DNA of 64,000 nucleotides from positions 4,030,001 to 4,094,000 of the forward strand of contig OZ244980.1 in NCBI GenBank assembly GCA_965223035.1, read 5' to 3'. The notes beneath the pieces were generated by a model, which searched no databases, was not told the origin of the DNA, and saw nothing but the letters and a program-made list of their open reading frames with translations. Positions within the stretch are counted from its first letter, which is position 1; each line of letters opens with the position of its first letter. The stretch comes from CAMDPA01 sp965223035. Its GTDB lineage: Bacteria; Pseudomonadota; Alphaproteobacteria; Rhizobiales; Hyphomicrobiaceae. Below, piece by piece: positions 36,086-44,086 of the stretch. The position numbers were made by a program, and so were the translations under genes.

Positions 36086-37567
36086 ATGGCGGCGGAAAGT
36101 TCCATCCTCTGGTTTCGCCAGGACCTCCGGCTGAACGACAACCGGGCACTCGCAGCCGCACTTGCAACCGGCAAGCCGATCATCCCAGTGTTCATTCTTG
36201 ATGATGGTCCAGCCGGCGGCTGGCGCCGTGGCGGCGCCGGCAAGTGGTGGCTGCATCATAGTTTGCAAGCGTTGCATGCCGCCCTGGCCGCGCGCGGCTC
36301 CCGCCTCGTCCTGCGTCATGGCAGCAACGCGCAGGTGTTGGCGCAGCTGGCCAGTGAAACAGGCGCGAAGGCGATCTTCTGCTCGCGAAGCTATGAGCCT
36401 GATGCTGCCAACGCCGAAATGCAGGTGCAGGAGATGGCCGGACCAGCCGGTCTGACAGTCCATCGGCATACCGGGACACTGCTGGTTGAACCCGAGGCGA
36501 TCAGGACCAAAGCCGGAGAACCGTTTCGCGTCTTCACGCCGTTCTGGCGCGCCGCGCAGGCGCTGGTCGCCGATCGGCCCTGCGAGCAGGCACCCCAAAA
36601 ACTAACGGCACCCAGCCGTTGGCCGAAAAGCGATAAGCTCGCTGATTGGCGCCTGCGACCGACCAAGCCCGACTGGTCGAAAGGGCTTGCCGCGACCTGG
36701 CAGCCCGGTGAGATCGGTGCTTTAAAGCGGCTCGACTGCTTCGTCGCGTCCGGCCTGCATGGTTATGGCACCGACCGCGATCGACCGGACATCGCTGGCA
36801 CTTCGATGCTTTCGCCCCATCTGCACTTCGGCGAAGTCAGCCCGCGGCAATGCTGGCAGATCGTTGCGAGCGCGTTGGCAAGCCAACCCTCGCTCGCCGT
36901 TGGCGCACAAAGCTTCCTGCGCGAGCTGGGCTGGCGGGAATTTTCGTACCATCTGCTGCATCATTGGCCGAGTTTGCCGGATCGATCCTTCCGGCCCGAG
37001 TTTGATGCCTTTCCCTGGCTGCGACGCAACGCCGACACCGAGCAAGGCTTCAAGGCTTGGTGCAATGGCAAGACCGGCTACCCGATCGTCGATGCCGGGA
37101 TGCGGCAGCTGTGGCAGACGGGCTGGATGCACAATCGCGTCCGCATGATCGTCGCTTCATTCCTGACCAAACATCTTGGCCTGCATTGGCAAGAGGGGGA
37201 GCGCTGGTTCTGGGACACGCTGGTTGATGCCGACCTCGCGAGCAATGCGGCAAGCTGGCAGTGGGTGGCGGGTTCCGGCGCCGACGCAGCACCCTACTTT
37301 CGGATATTCAATCCGGTCGTCCAGGGGCAGAAATTCGATCCGGAGGGCGCGTACGTCAAACGCTTTGTGCCGGAACTCACCAACCTGACGCCGGATCATA
37401 TCCATGCGCCTTGGGCGGCACCCGCTCAAGTGCTGACCGATGCCGGCATCGAGCTGGGCAAGACCTATCCCAAGCCGATCGTCGATCATGCCAAGGCGCG
37501 GCAACGCGCCTTGGCTGCCTACGCGGCGATGAAGGCCGCGCCTGCGCACGCCGCTCCAACCGGCTGA
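36086..37567 (+). CDS. phrB: Deoxyribodipyrimidine photolyase (class I)
   Basis: A 493-residue cryptochrome/photolyase protein. An N-terminal antenna-binding domain starts SSILWFRQDLRLNDN. The FAD-binding helical domain has LRELGWREFSYHLLHH, WCNGKTGYPIVDAGMRQL, GWMHNRVRMIVASFLTKHL and the C-terminal NPVVQGQKFDPEGAYVKRFVPEL. It repairs cyclobutane pyrimidine dimers with blue light. Its place next to rpoE-chrR fits joint induction by light stress. Confidence 0.95.
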   Translation: MAAESSILWFRQDLRLNDNRALAAALATGKPIIPVFILDDGPAGGWRRGGAGKWWLHHSLQALHAALAARGSRLVLRHGSNAQVLAQLASETGAKAIFCSRSYEPDAANAEMQVQEMAGPAGLTVHRHTGTLLVEPEAIRTKAGEPFRVFTPFWRAAQALVADRPCEQAPQKLTAPSRWPKSDKLADWRLRPTKPDWSKGLAATWQPGEIGALKRLDCFVASGLHGYGTDRDRPDIAGTSMLSPHLHFGEVSPRQCWQIVASALASQPSLAVGAQSFLRELGWREFSYHLLHHWPSLPDRSFRPEFDAFPWLRRNADTEQGFKAWCNGKTGYPIVDAGMRQLWQTGWMHNRVRMIVASFLTKHLGLHWQEGERWFWDTLVDADLASNAASWQWVAGSGADAAPYFRIFNPVVQGQKFDPEGAYVKRFVPELTNLTPDHIHAPWAAPAQVLTDAGIELGKTYPKPIVDHAKARQRALAAYAAMKAAPAHAAPTG

Positions 37568-37704
37568 GACGCCTACATGAGAGTACGAAGAGCAATGGGT
37601 GGTGAACGATCCAACATCGCGGAGCACCGTCGCTACCCCCCGATCGACAATACTACGACATTTGACGCCATAAGCGGCCCTTTCATCGCATCGGAAACCT
37701 GATC

Positions 37705-38139
37705 ATGGCCCACGTCGCGGCCTTCCTTGCCTTCCTCCTCAGCTTCATTGCGCTCGACGCCATTTGGCTCGGGTTCATTGCATCCAGCGTTTTCCAGGCC
37801 GAGGTTGGCCACTTGCTGCGTCCCCAGCCGGACCTGACCGCGGCCGCTCTGTTCTACATCGTTTACGCGGCAGGCGCCCACATCCTGGTGGTCGAGCCAG
37901 CCGCCCGCCAACGCTCCCCGCTGCAGGCTCTCATCAAAGGCGGCGTTCTGGGGTTGACCGCTTACGGAACTTTCGACTTGACCAGTCTTGCCGTGATCAA
38001 GGGCTGGACCGTGACCGTTGCGGTGCTTGACATGGCCTGGGGGCTGGTCGGAACGGCATCGGCGTCTTTGGTCGCCTTATTGGCGGCGACGCGCTTGGCC
38101 GGCTCGAGCGCCAGTGCGCCAGAACGGAAGCGGCCCTGA
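37705..38139 (+). CDS. DUF2177 membrane protein
   Basis: A 144-residue polytopic protein with four predicted helices. FIALDAIWLGFIASSVFQAEVG and the later GTFDLTSLAVIKGW..VAVLDMAWG are diagnostic of DUF2177, a family commonly encoded with photolyase and DUF2878 genes. Function unknown. Its TGA shares bases with the next ATG (TGATG), so translation is coupled. The 137 bp after the photolyase gene hold no clear promoter. Confidence 0.85.
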   Translation: MAHVAAFLAFLLSFIALDAIWLGFIASSVFQAEVGHLLRPQPDLTAAALFYIVYAAGAHILVVEPAARQRSPLQALIKGGVLGLTAYGTFDLTSLAVIKGWTVTVAVLDMAWGLVGTASASLVALLAATRLAGSSASAPERKRP

Positions 38140-38657
38140 TGGCGGCATCGGTTCGCGACATTTTAGGGTTTCAGGTTGTCTGGCTGATCTGCGCTTTGGG
38201 GGCGGCGCGCGGCTACGGCGAACCGGGCATGCTCGCCGCCGGCCTTTTGGTGCTTTGGTCGTTCTGGCGCGCGCCGTCGCCGGCACCGGCCAAAGCCACC
38301 CTGATCGCCGCCGGCGTGCTAGGGGCCACGGCAGAGACATTTTTGGTGGCCAGCGGCTTGGTGCGGTACGCGGCCGCCTGGCCATCGGCTAACCTGGTAC
38401 CGGCGTGGCTCGTTGCGCTGTGGCTTGCCTACGCCACCACCATGCCCGCATTGGCAATGCTGCTGGGCCGGCAGCCCTTGCTTAAGGCCAGCCTCATTGG
38501 GGCACTGCTCGCGCCCGTCGCCTATCTGGCCGGCGAGCGGCTCGGTGCGCTGGAGTTCCTGGCGCCGACTTGGTTGGGGCCAGTCGCGGTTGCCGCGGTC
38601 TGGGCGGTGGCAAGCCCTACGCTATTGGCCATCGATCTCAACCGCGCCGATCGATAA
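38139..38657 (+). CDS. DUF2878-like membrane protein
   Basis: A 172-residue, very hydrophobic protein with five or six helices. The segment GATAETFLVASGLVRYAAAWP and the terminal PTLLAIDLN resemble DUF2878, a family repeatedly found in the flavoprotein/CFA/SDR stress cluster. It overlaps the DUF2177 gene. Role unknown; membership in the photo-oxidative stress regulon is inferred from position. Confidence 0.75.
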   Translation: MAASVRDILGFQVVWLICALGAARGYGEPGMLAAGLLVLWSFWRAPSPAPAKATLIAAGVLGATAETFLVASGLVRYAAAWPSANLVPAWLVALWLAYATTMPALAMLLGRQPLLKASLIGALLAPVAYLAGERLGALEFLAPTWLGPVAVAAVWAVASPTLLAIDLNRADR

Positions 38658-38781
38658 AAGGAGCGCAGCCTGCTGACGGCAGTGAACGTCAGCCGTACCG
38701 CGATGTCGTCGGTGGTCGGTTGCCGACTTGCGGCCGGCGTCACGCCCGGTGCATGCTGCCCAGTGAAAAGGAGGCAGCGAC

Positions 38782-39654
38782 ATGGCAGTTCATGACTTGA
38801 CCGGAAACACCGTCATCGCAACCGGGGCCGGAAGCGGCCTGGGACAGGTTATGGCGCTGAGCCTGGTCAGCGCCGGCGCCAACGTGCTTGCGCTGGATGT
38901 CGATCAAGGACGGCTGCAAGACACCGTTTCGCAAGCAGCGGCGGCAGCGGCGACCGGCCGAATTGAACCGTTCGTTTGCGATGTGCGTCGCGAAGACCAG
39001 TGCGCAGCCGCGGTCGAGGCTGCCATCACGCGGCTGGGAGGCTTGCACGGCCTTATCAACTGTGCCGGGCTCGGCATGGCCTACCTGCGTCCGGACGCTT
39101 TTGCCAAGCCGCCGAAATTCTGGGAAGCCGATCCTCAGCGCTGGCAGGACATGATCGACGTCAACGTGCGCGGTCCGTTCTTGATGGCCCGGGCCGCGAT
39201 GCCGCAACTGCTGTCGCAGAATTGGGGACGAATCGTCAACGTGACGACCAGCTTCAATACCATGATCCGGGTCGGCAATATGCCTTACGGTCAAACCAAA
39301 GCGGCGCTGGAGGCCGCCTCGCACAGTTGGGCGGGGGACCTCACCGAGACCAAAATAACGGTCAACGTGCTGGTGCCGGGCGGCGCGGCGGACACCCGAA
39401 TGGTGCCGGAAGACTCGCCTTACGCGCGCGAGCAGTTGATCCGCCCAGACGTGATGGCCGCGCCGATCTGTTGGCTGATGTCGGAAGCATCCAACGGCGT
39501 CAATGGCATGCGTTTTATTGGCCGGTTGTGGGACCCGACCCAGCCATGGCAGGACGCAGCGAAAGCGGCCGGCGCGCCGATCGCGTGGCCGGAGCTGGCC
39601 GCCGCCGCCGCCGCGGCAGGCCAACCGGTACCAAAGGGACGGATTGGGCTGTAA
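38782..39654 (+). CDS. Short-chain dehydrogenase/reductase near the second dioxygenase
   Basis: A 290-residue SDR. GAGSGLGQ forms the cofactor loop, NCAG is present in INCAGLGMAYL, and the catalytic S and Y-x3-K are in TTSFNTMIRVGNMPYGQTK. AAAAGGAGG precedes the ATG. It lies 53 bp upstream of a Rieske dioxygenase alpha subunit on the same strand, so it may oxidise the dioxygenase's cis-diol or another step of the same pathway. The C-terminal 50 residues (RLWDPTQPWQDAAKAAGAP) are longer than in minimal SDRs. Confidence 0.88.
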   Translation: MAVHDLTGNTVIATGAGSGLGQVMALSLVSAGANVLALDVDQGRLQDTVSQAAAAAATGRIEPFVCDVRREDQCAAAVEAAITRLGGLHGLINCAGLGMAYLRPDAFAKPPKFWEADPQRWQDMIDVNVRGPFLMARAAMPQLLSQNWGRIVNVTTSFNTMIRVGNMPYGQTKAALEAASHSWAGDLTETKITVNVLVPGGAADTRMVPEDSPYAREQLIRPDVMAAPICWLMSEASNGVNGMRFIGRLWDPTQPWQDAAKAAGAPIAWPELAAAAAAAGQPVPKGRIGL

Positions 39655-39707
39655 TCATCGTCGCTGGAACCAGCAGCCAAACCAACACGCTTGAGAGAGG
39701 TGCGCAC

Positions 39708-40964
39708 ATGCCCAATTCGGGGACCGGTTCGACCCATAGTGCGACGTTCCACATCGACTGGCCGACCGCGGACGTGACCCGCGTGCCCTACCAAGTCTAT
39801 ACCGATCCGGCGCTGTACGCAGCCGAGCAAGACCGTCTGTTCCAAGGCCCAACCTGGAACTTTCTGTGCCTGGACGCGGAGATCCCAAATCCTGGCGATT
39901 ATAAGACGACGTTCGTCGGCGAGGCACCGGTCATCGTGGTGCGCGACGAGACCGGCAGCGTCCATGCCATGCTCAATCGGTGCGCCCACAAGGGCGCACT
40001 GGTTTGCTACCAGCCGCGTGGCAACGTGAAGGAGTTGACATGCGTCTATCACAACTGGGTCTACGACCTTCGCGGACAACTGACCGGCATCGCCTTTCGG
40101 CGCGGTGTCGGCGGCAAGGGCGGGCTGTCTGACCAGTTCAATGCGGCCGATCATGGCTTGCAGCGCTTGCGTGTGACGACCTATCGCGGCCTGATCTTCG
40201 GTACGTTTTCAGAAGCCACGCCCAGTTTCGAGGCCTACCTCGGTGACGAGCTGCTAGGCAACATCGATCGCGTTCTGGTCCGCCCGCTCAAGGTGCTCGG
40301 CTATCACAGTCAAATATTGCCGAATAATTGGAAGCTTTATGCGGAGAACACCAAAGACTCCTATCACGCCAGCTTGTTGCACGTGTTCCACAACACATTC
40401 GGCGTGGTGCGCCCCAACATGGGCGGCGGCATCAAAGTCAGCGAAAGCGGTTGGCATCATCTGAGCTACACCGAGCGAAAGATGACCGATGATGACACCG
40501 GCCGCGAACAGGTGCGCTCGCTCAAGGAATCCTACAAGCTGCACGACCCCTCAATGATGGAGCACAAGCTGGAACTCGGCGATCTGGTCACCAACGCGAT
40601 CCAATCGGTGTTTCCCACGCTGGTCATTCAGCAAATCCTCAACGCGCTTGCGGTGCGCCAGCTGATCCCGCGTGGCGTGGACAGCTGCGAGTTGATGTGG
40701 ACCGTGCTGGGCTTTGAGGATGATGACCCGGCGATGCAGGAACTCAGGCTCAAGGTCAACAACCTGGTGGGGCCGGCCGGCTTCATTTCGATGGAGGACG
40801 GGTGCGTCGGCGGCTGGGTGCAACGCGCCGCAAAGGCCGACAGCAGGGCGCGAACCATCATGCCGATGGGCGGCACGGGCATTGAGGCCAGTGAAGGCTC
40901 CCGCGTAACCGAGGCAGCCGTGCGCGGCTTTTGGAAAGGCTGGCGGGACTGTATGGGACTATGA
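39708..40964 (+). CDS. Aromatic ring-hydroxylating dioxygenase, alpha subunit (second set)
   Basis: The ATG at 39708, after TTGAGAGAGG, gives 418 residues; the frame is open far upstream but that part is a shadow of the SDR gene. The Rieske ligands are in CAHKGALVC..CVYHNWVYD and the mononuclear iron site in NWKLYAENTKDSYHASLLHVF. It resembles the benzoate/anthranilate/salicylate oxygenase branch more than the first set at 756. The beta subunit follows after 43 bp. No ferredoxin or reductase gene is adjacent. Confidence 0.92.
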   Translation: MPNSGTGSTHSATFHIDWPTADVTRVPYQVYTDPALYAAEQDRLFQGPTWNFLCLDAEIPNPGDYKTTFVGEAPVIVVRDETGSVHAMLNRCAHKGALVCYQPRGNVKELTCVYHNWVYDLRGQLTGIAFRRGVGGKGGLSDQFNAADHGLQRLRVTTYRGLIFGTFSEATPSFEAYLGDELLGNIDRVLVRPLKVLGYHSQILPNNWKLYAENTKDSYHASLLHVFHNTFGVVRPNMGGGIKVSESGWHHLSYTERKMTDDDTGREQVRSLKESYKLHDPSMMEHKLELGDLVTNAIQSVFPTLVIQQILNALAVRQLIPRGVDSCELMWTVLGFEDDDPAMQELRLKVNNLVGPAGFISMEDGCVGGWVQRAAKADSRARTIMPMGGTGIEASEGSRVTEAAVRGFWKGWRDCMGL

Positions 40965-41007
40965 TCCGATCTAATTCCACCCGATACTTGCCGAAGGAGA
41001 TCGTCAC

Positions 41008-41520
41008 ATGACCGCAGCTGTGCATGAAACGGTCGATAAAGCGGCTGAGGCTCGGCTCCGTTGGCGGCTCAGGATCGAGGAGCTGTTCGCAGACTATGTC
41101 CAAACGATAGACGACGACCGGTTGGAGGACTGGCCTGGTTTCTTCACCGAGGATGGCGTCTATCGGATCGTCACGCGAGAGAACCACGCGCAAGGTTTAC
41201 CCGTGAGCCTCATCTATTGCTCCGGTCGCGGCATGCTGGCCGACCGCATAGCGGCCATGCGCACAGCCAATATCTTCGAGCCGCACGTGTACTGTCATAT
41301 GACGGGCGGACTCCAGATCCGCGATGTCACTGATCGTGAGGCGCGTGTTCAATCGAATTTCACCATCATTCGCACGATGGCCGATGGCGCAATGTCCGTC
41401 TTCGCGTGCGGCCGGTATCTCGATCACATCGTCGATCAGTCCGGCGCGCTCAAGTTCGCCAAGCGCGACACCATTCTCGACTCGCGGCGGATAGATACAC
41501 TGCTGGTGATTCCGATCTGA
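41008..41520 (+). CDS. Aromatic ring-hydroxylating dioxygenase, beta subunit (second set)
   Basis: A 170-residue small subunit with GAAGGAG before the ATG. RIEELFADYVQTIDDDRLEDWPGFFTEDGVYRI is the standard opening, and HMTGGLQIRD and RYLDHIV.. follow as in relatives. It completes the oxygenase with the alpha subunit just upstream. Low sequence similarity to the beta subunit at 2069 suggests a separate origin rather than a local duplication. Confidence 0.9.
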   Translation: MTAAVHETVDKAAEARLRWRLRIEELFADYVQTIDDDRLEDWPGFFTEDGVYRIVTRENHAQGLPVSLIYCSGRGMLADRIAAMRTANIFEPHVYCHMTGGLQIRDVTDREARVQSNFTIIRTMADGAMSVFACGRYLDHIVDQSGALKFAKRDTILDSRRIDTLLVIPI

Positions 41521-41622
41521 TGGCATGAGCACGTCATCGCTTGAGCCTCCCCGATCGGTGCGCGGATCCGCTGTGCCTGACCGTGGGGTAATCCAGTGTG
41601 CAAATGAGACCGTAACGTCCGC

Positions 41623-41769
41623 ATGATTTATATGATTGCGACATTCATTCCGGTGTTTGGCTGCGCGCTCATCGCCCTCGTGTGGTTGATGCGACAGCTA
41701 TCCGCGCGAAACCCCGATCTCGGCAAGAATGGACCTGCAGATTTCGCGCGGCATCGACGACGTGCCTAA
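41623..41769 (+). CDS. Possible 48-residue single-helix membrane protein
   Basis: MIYMIATFIPVFGCALIALV starts a strongly hydrophobic helix followed by a basic tail (RHRRRA). There is no clear ribosome site and no family match. It could be a real small protein or a chance frame in the gap before the repeats. Confidence 0.3.
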   Translation: MIYMIATFIPVFGCALIALVWLMRQLSARNPDLGKNGPADFARHRRRA

Positions 41770-41798
41770 CGCACAGCGCGGCGACGGCGTGCGCAACA

Positions 41799-41921
41799 GA
41801 TCATCTCCGCCTTAGGCGGATCAGCTTTGCCGACCCGCTCGCTGAGCCGTTCCACCCCATGGCACGATATTTGGGGGGGCCGGGTTGAGGGTGGGCTGGG
41901 TCCGGCAAACTGTGAAACGTG
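41799..41921 (+). repeat. Dispersed repeat family B, copy 4
   Basis: GATCATCTCCGCCTTAGGCGGATCAGCTTTGCCGACCCGCTC, then CCACCCCATGGCACGATATTTGGG, GGCCGGGTTG and finally AACTGTGAAACGTGA. It is followed within a few bases by family A copy 5, making an A/B composite. Confidence 0.85.
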
Positions 41922-41923
41922 AC

Positions 41924-42062
41924 ATCTAGATCATCGCGCCTTAAATCGGACCCGCAAAGCCGGTTCCGATTTAAGGCGCAAAGATGATCGCTCTTAAAGT
42001 GTAGAGCAACCTGCCTTTAATCAGAATCGGAACGATTCCGATTAAAGGCAGGTTGCCCTAGT
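41924..42062 (-). repeat. Dispersed repeat family A, copy 5 (two-hairpin form)
   Basis: Contains hairpin 2 (CCTTAAATCGGACCCGCAAAGCCGGTTCCGATTTAAGG, 41939-41976), the linker GATGATCGCTCTTAAAGTGTAGAGCAACCTGC, and hairpin 1 (GCCTTTAATCAGAATCGGAACGATTCCGATTAAAGGC). The hairpins are in the opposite order to the copies at 20.0 and 63.1 kb, so this copy is inverted. It ends 11 bp from the stop of the RraA-like gene. Confidence 0.88.
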
Positions 42063-42073
42063 GTTGTATGGCG

Positions 42074-42736
42074 TTACGTCGGCTTGAGCATAAATTCGTA
42101 GTCGCCGCCCATCACCTCGCCGATCGGCTTACCTGCAAGCAGCGCCCGGGCCATTGCTTCCTCGCGCTGAACGATATCTTCAGCAACAGCCAACACCCTG
42201 TCGATCTCCGCCGATGCGATAAAGATCGCTGCGCTGCGATCGGCGATCACATAGTCGTTGGAGGCAACCACGACATCGCCGATTTCGACGGGTTCGTTGG
42301 TCGCCAGCTCGACAATGCGCCCGCGCGCCGTCAAACACGTCAGACTACGCGCAAAAACAGGGAACCCCAACTCCCGCGACTGGTCGATGTCGCGGACCGG
42401 CCCATCCACCACGACGCCGGCTATGCCGCGCACCGAAGCACCCTGTGATAAAAGTCCGCCCCAGCTCCCAGCCTCAATCCCTGAGCGCTGTTCGACGACG
42501 ATGACGTGGTCGGGTCCACCCAGCTCGATCGCATGAGCGCACAAGTGCTTCGGCGGACCCGCCTGAGCGGTGCCGCGGCCGAGCTTGACCGTAATCGCCA
42601 GGCCGGCAATACGCCCAGCGCCGGCGCGCCGAGGAATTCCAGTCACGACGCCGCGCAAGCCGAGCTTGTCGAGCGCATCGGAGACAGCGCAGCAGTCAAC
42701 GCGCCTCAGTCGCGCGACACGATCATCCTCGGTCAT
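42074..42736 (-). CDS. RraA-like 4-carboxy-4-hydroxy-2-oxoadipate/HMG aldolase
   Basis: A 220-residue RraA/LigK-family protein. CAVSDALDKLGLRGV at the N-terminus, GGLLSQGASVRGIAGVVVDGPVRD in the middle and VASNDYVIADRSAAIFI are characteristic. The arginine and aspartate in DGPVRD bind the divalent metal and substrate in the aldolases. As the last gene of an operon with a LigB-type dioxygenase and a LigJ-like hydratase, it most likely cleaves carboxy-hydroxy-oxoadipate to pyruvate and oxaloacetate, rather than inhibiting RNase E. Confidence 0.88.
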   Translation of the reverse strand: MTEDDRVARLRRVDCCAVSDALDKLGLRGVVTGIPRRAGAGRIAGLAITVKLGRGTAQAGPPKHLCAHAIELGGPDHVIVVEQRSGIEAGSWGGLLSQGASVRGIAGVVVDGPVRDIDQSRELGFPVFARSLTCLTARGRIVELATNEPVEIGDVVVASNDYVIADRSAAIFIASAEIDRVLAVAEDIVQREEAMARALLAGKPIGEVMGGDYEFMLKPT

Positions 42737-42832
42737 CTTCCCTTCCCTGCTCGCTCAAGTTGGCTTCGCCAAACCAGCATCGCCAGCGGCACGATCATCC
42801 AACGCCAAAAGAGCCCTTGCCCGATCGCCACC

Positions 42833-44005
42833 TTACACCTCATAGGGCAGGCCAAGCATGGCATTGACGAACGTCCGCCGCCCATCGTCCGTATAGGCCC
42901 AGCGGTTGAGCATTTGGTACTGCAGTTGCGTATCGAATGCGGATTGTCCCGGCATAATGTGCAAGGTTTCGGTGAGCCAGCACGACCACTGCACCGTCGC
43001 CCATATTCGACGCAGACAAATTTCCGAGTAGCGCTCGATCAGGTCGCGATCACCGCTGGTATAGTAGCGACGGATGGCTTCCGCCATCACCCGCACATCG
43101 CCGACCGCCAAGTTGAGGCCTTTTGCGCCAGACGGTGGCACGATGTGGGCGGCATCGCCCGCCAGAAACAACCGACCGTCGCGCATCCGTTCGCAAACAA
43201 AGGCACGCAGCCGGGCAAGATCCTTGCGCAGTATCGGCCCGCGATTGAGGCGCTGGCCCGAGCCGTCGTCGAAGCGACGGTCCAGCTCATCCCAGATCGC
43301 CTCGGCACTCCAAGCCTCGATGTCCTCGTCGCGATCGACCTGAAGATAAAGCCGTCCGATCTGGGGTGAGCGGGCCGATGCGACCGCAAAGCCGCGCGTA
43401 CTATGGGCAAAACCTCGAATCTCCGGGTGCGGGTCCGCCTGTGCCAGGATGCCGAGCCAGCCGAACGGATATTCCTTAAGGTATGACCGTTTGGCCGCGC
43501 CGCTCACATGCTCGCGAGCGATCCCTCGAAAGCCGTCACATCCGGCAACGAAGTCACATTGCAAAGTATGGGCGCGCCCCTGCCGCGTGAAGTGGATCGT
43601 CGGCTGATCGCCGAGATCCTCAATCCGCTCGGCTGCCGCCTCGAACAGGAGCGGCAAGCCATCAGCTTCACGCAGCGCGATCAAATCGCGCACGATGTTG
43701 GCCTGGCCATATGTGATCAGCCGTCGTCCGCGAGCATCGTCGTTGGGAAAGGTATGGCGTTCGCCGTCCCAACGAATCTGCATGTTTTCATGCACCATGC
43801 CCTCGCGTTGCAGCCGATCGCCGACACCGTGCTCGATCAGCGTGTCGACGGTGCCTTGCTCCAACACGCCAGCACGGATGCGCGCCAACACATAGTCCCG
43901 GCTACGGGCTTCGATAACCACTGCATCGATGCCGTTATTTTGCAGCATACGCCCGAGCAGCAATCCGGCGGGCCCGGCACCGATAATACCGACTTGTGTG
44001 CGCAT
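42833..44005 (-). CDS. pobA: 4-hydroxybenzoate 3-monooxygenase
   Basis: A 390-residue flavoprotein hydroxylase of the PobA type. FAD-binding GAGPAGLLLGRML opens the protein. ARIRAGVLEQGTVD is the PobA hallmark, DGFRGI is followed by SARSPQIGRLYLQVD (matching the S212 and R214 substrate-binding region of the Pseudomonas enzyme), and GDAAHIVPPSGAKGLNLAVGD closes the FAD site. It converts 4-hydroxybenzoate to protocatechuate using NAD(P)H and O2. Here it lies between the importer's binding protein and the aldolase, in a meta-cleavage rather than an ortho-cleavage context. Confidence 0.93.
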   Translation of the reverse strand: MRTQVGIIGAGPAGLLLGRMLQNNGIDAVVIEARSRDYVLARIRAGVLEQGTVDTLIEHGVGDRLQREGMVHENMQIRWDGERHTFPNDDARGRRLITYGQANIVRDLIALREADGLPLLFEAAAERIEDLGDQPTIHFTRQGRAHTLQCDFVAGCDGFRGIAREHVSGAAKRSYLKEYPFGWLGILAQADPHPEIRGFAHSTRGFAVASARSPQIGRLYLQVDRDEDIEAWSAEAIWDELDRRFDDGSGQRLNRGPILRKDLARLRAFVCERMRDGRLFLAGDAAHIVPPSGAKGLNLAVGDVRVMAEAIRRYYTSGDRDLIERYSEICLRRIWATVQWSCWLTETLHIMPGQSAFDTQLQYQMLNRWAYTDDGRRTFVNAMLGLPYEV

Positions 44006-44086
44006 CGGTTTAGTCCCCGAGGTTGCAGACGAGGTCCTGAAGCGATCTGCTCCAGTGCCTCGCTAACACTTGTGTCAGGGTGGTGG

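Noticed and set aside
37624..37660. A fourth RpoE promoter before DUF2177
   Set aside because: A GATCC is present, but the base before it and the -10 spacing do not match the TGATCC-N16-CGTT pattern of the other three sites.
38976..39707. Very long N-terminal extension of the second dioxygenase alpha subunit
   Set aside because: The extension is an alternative frame of the SDR gene. The ATG at 39708 has a good ribosome site and the family N-terminus.
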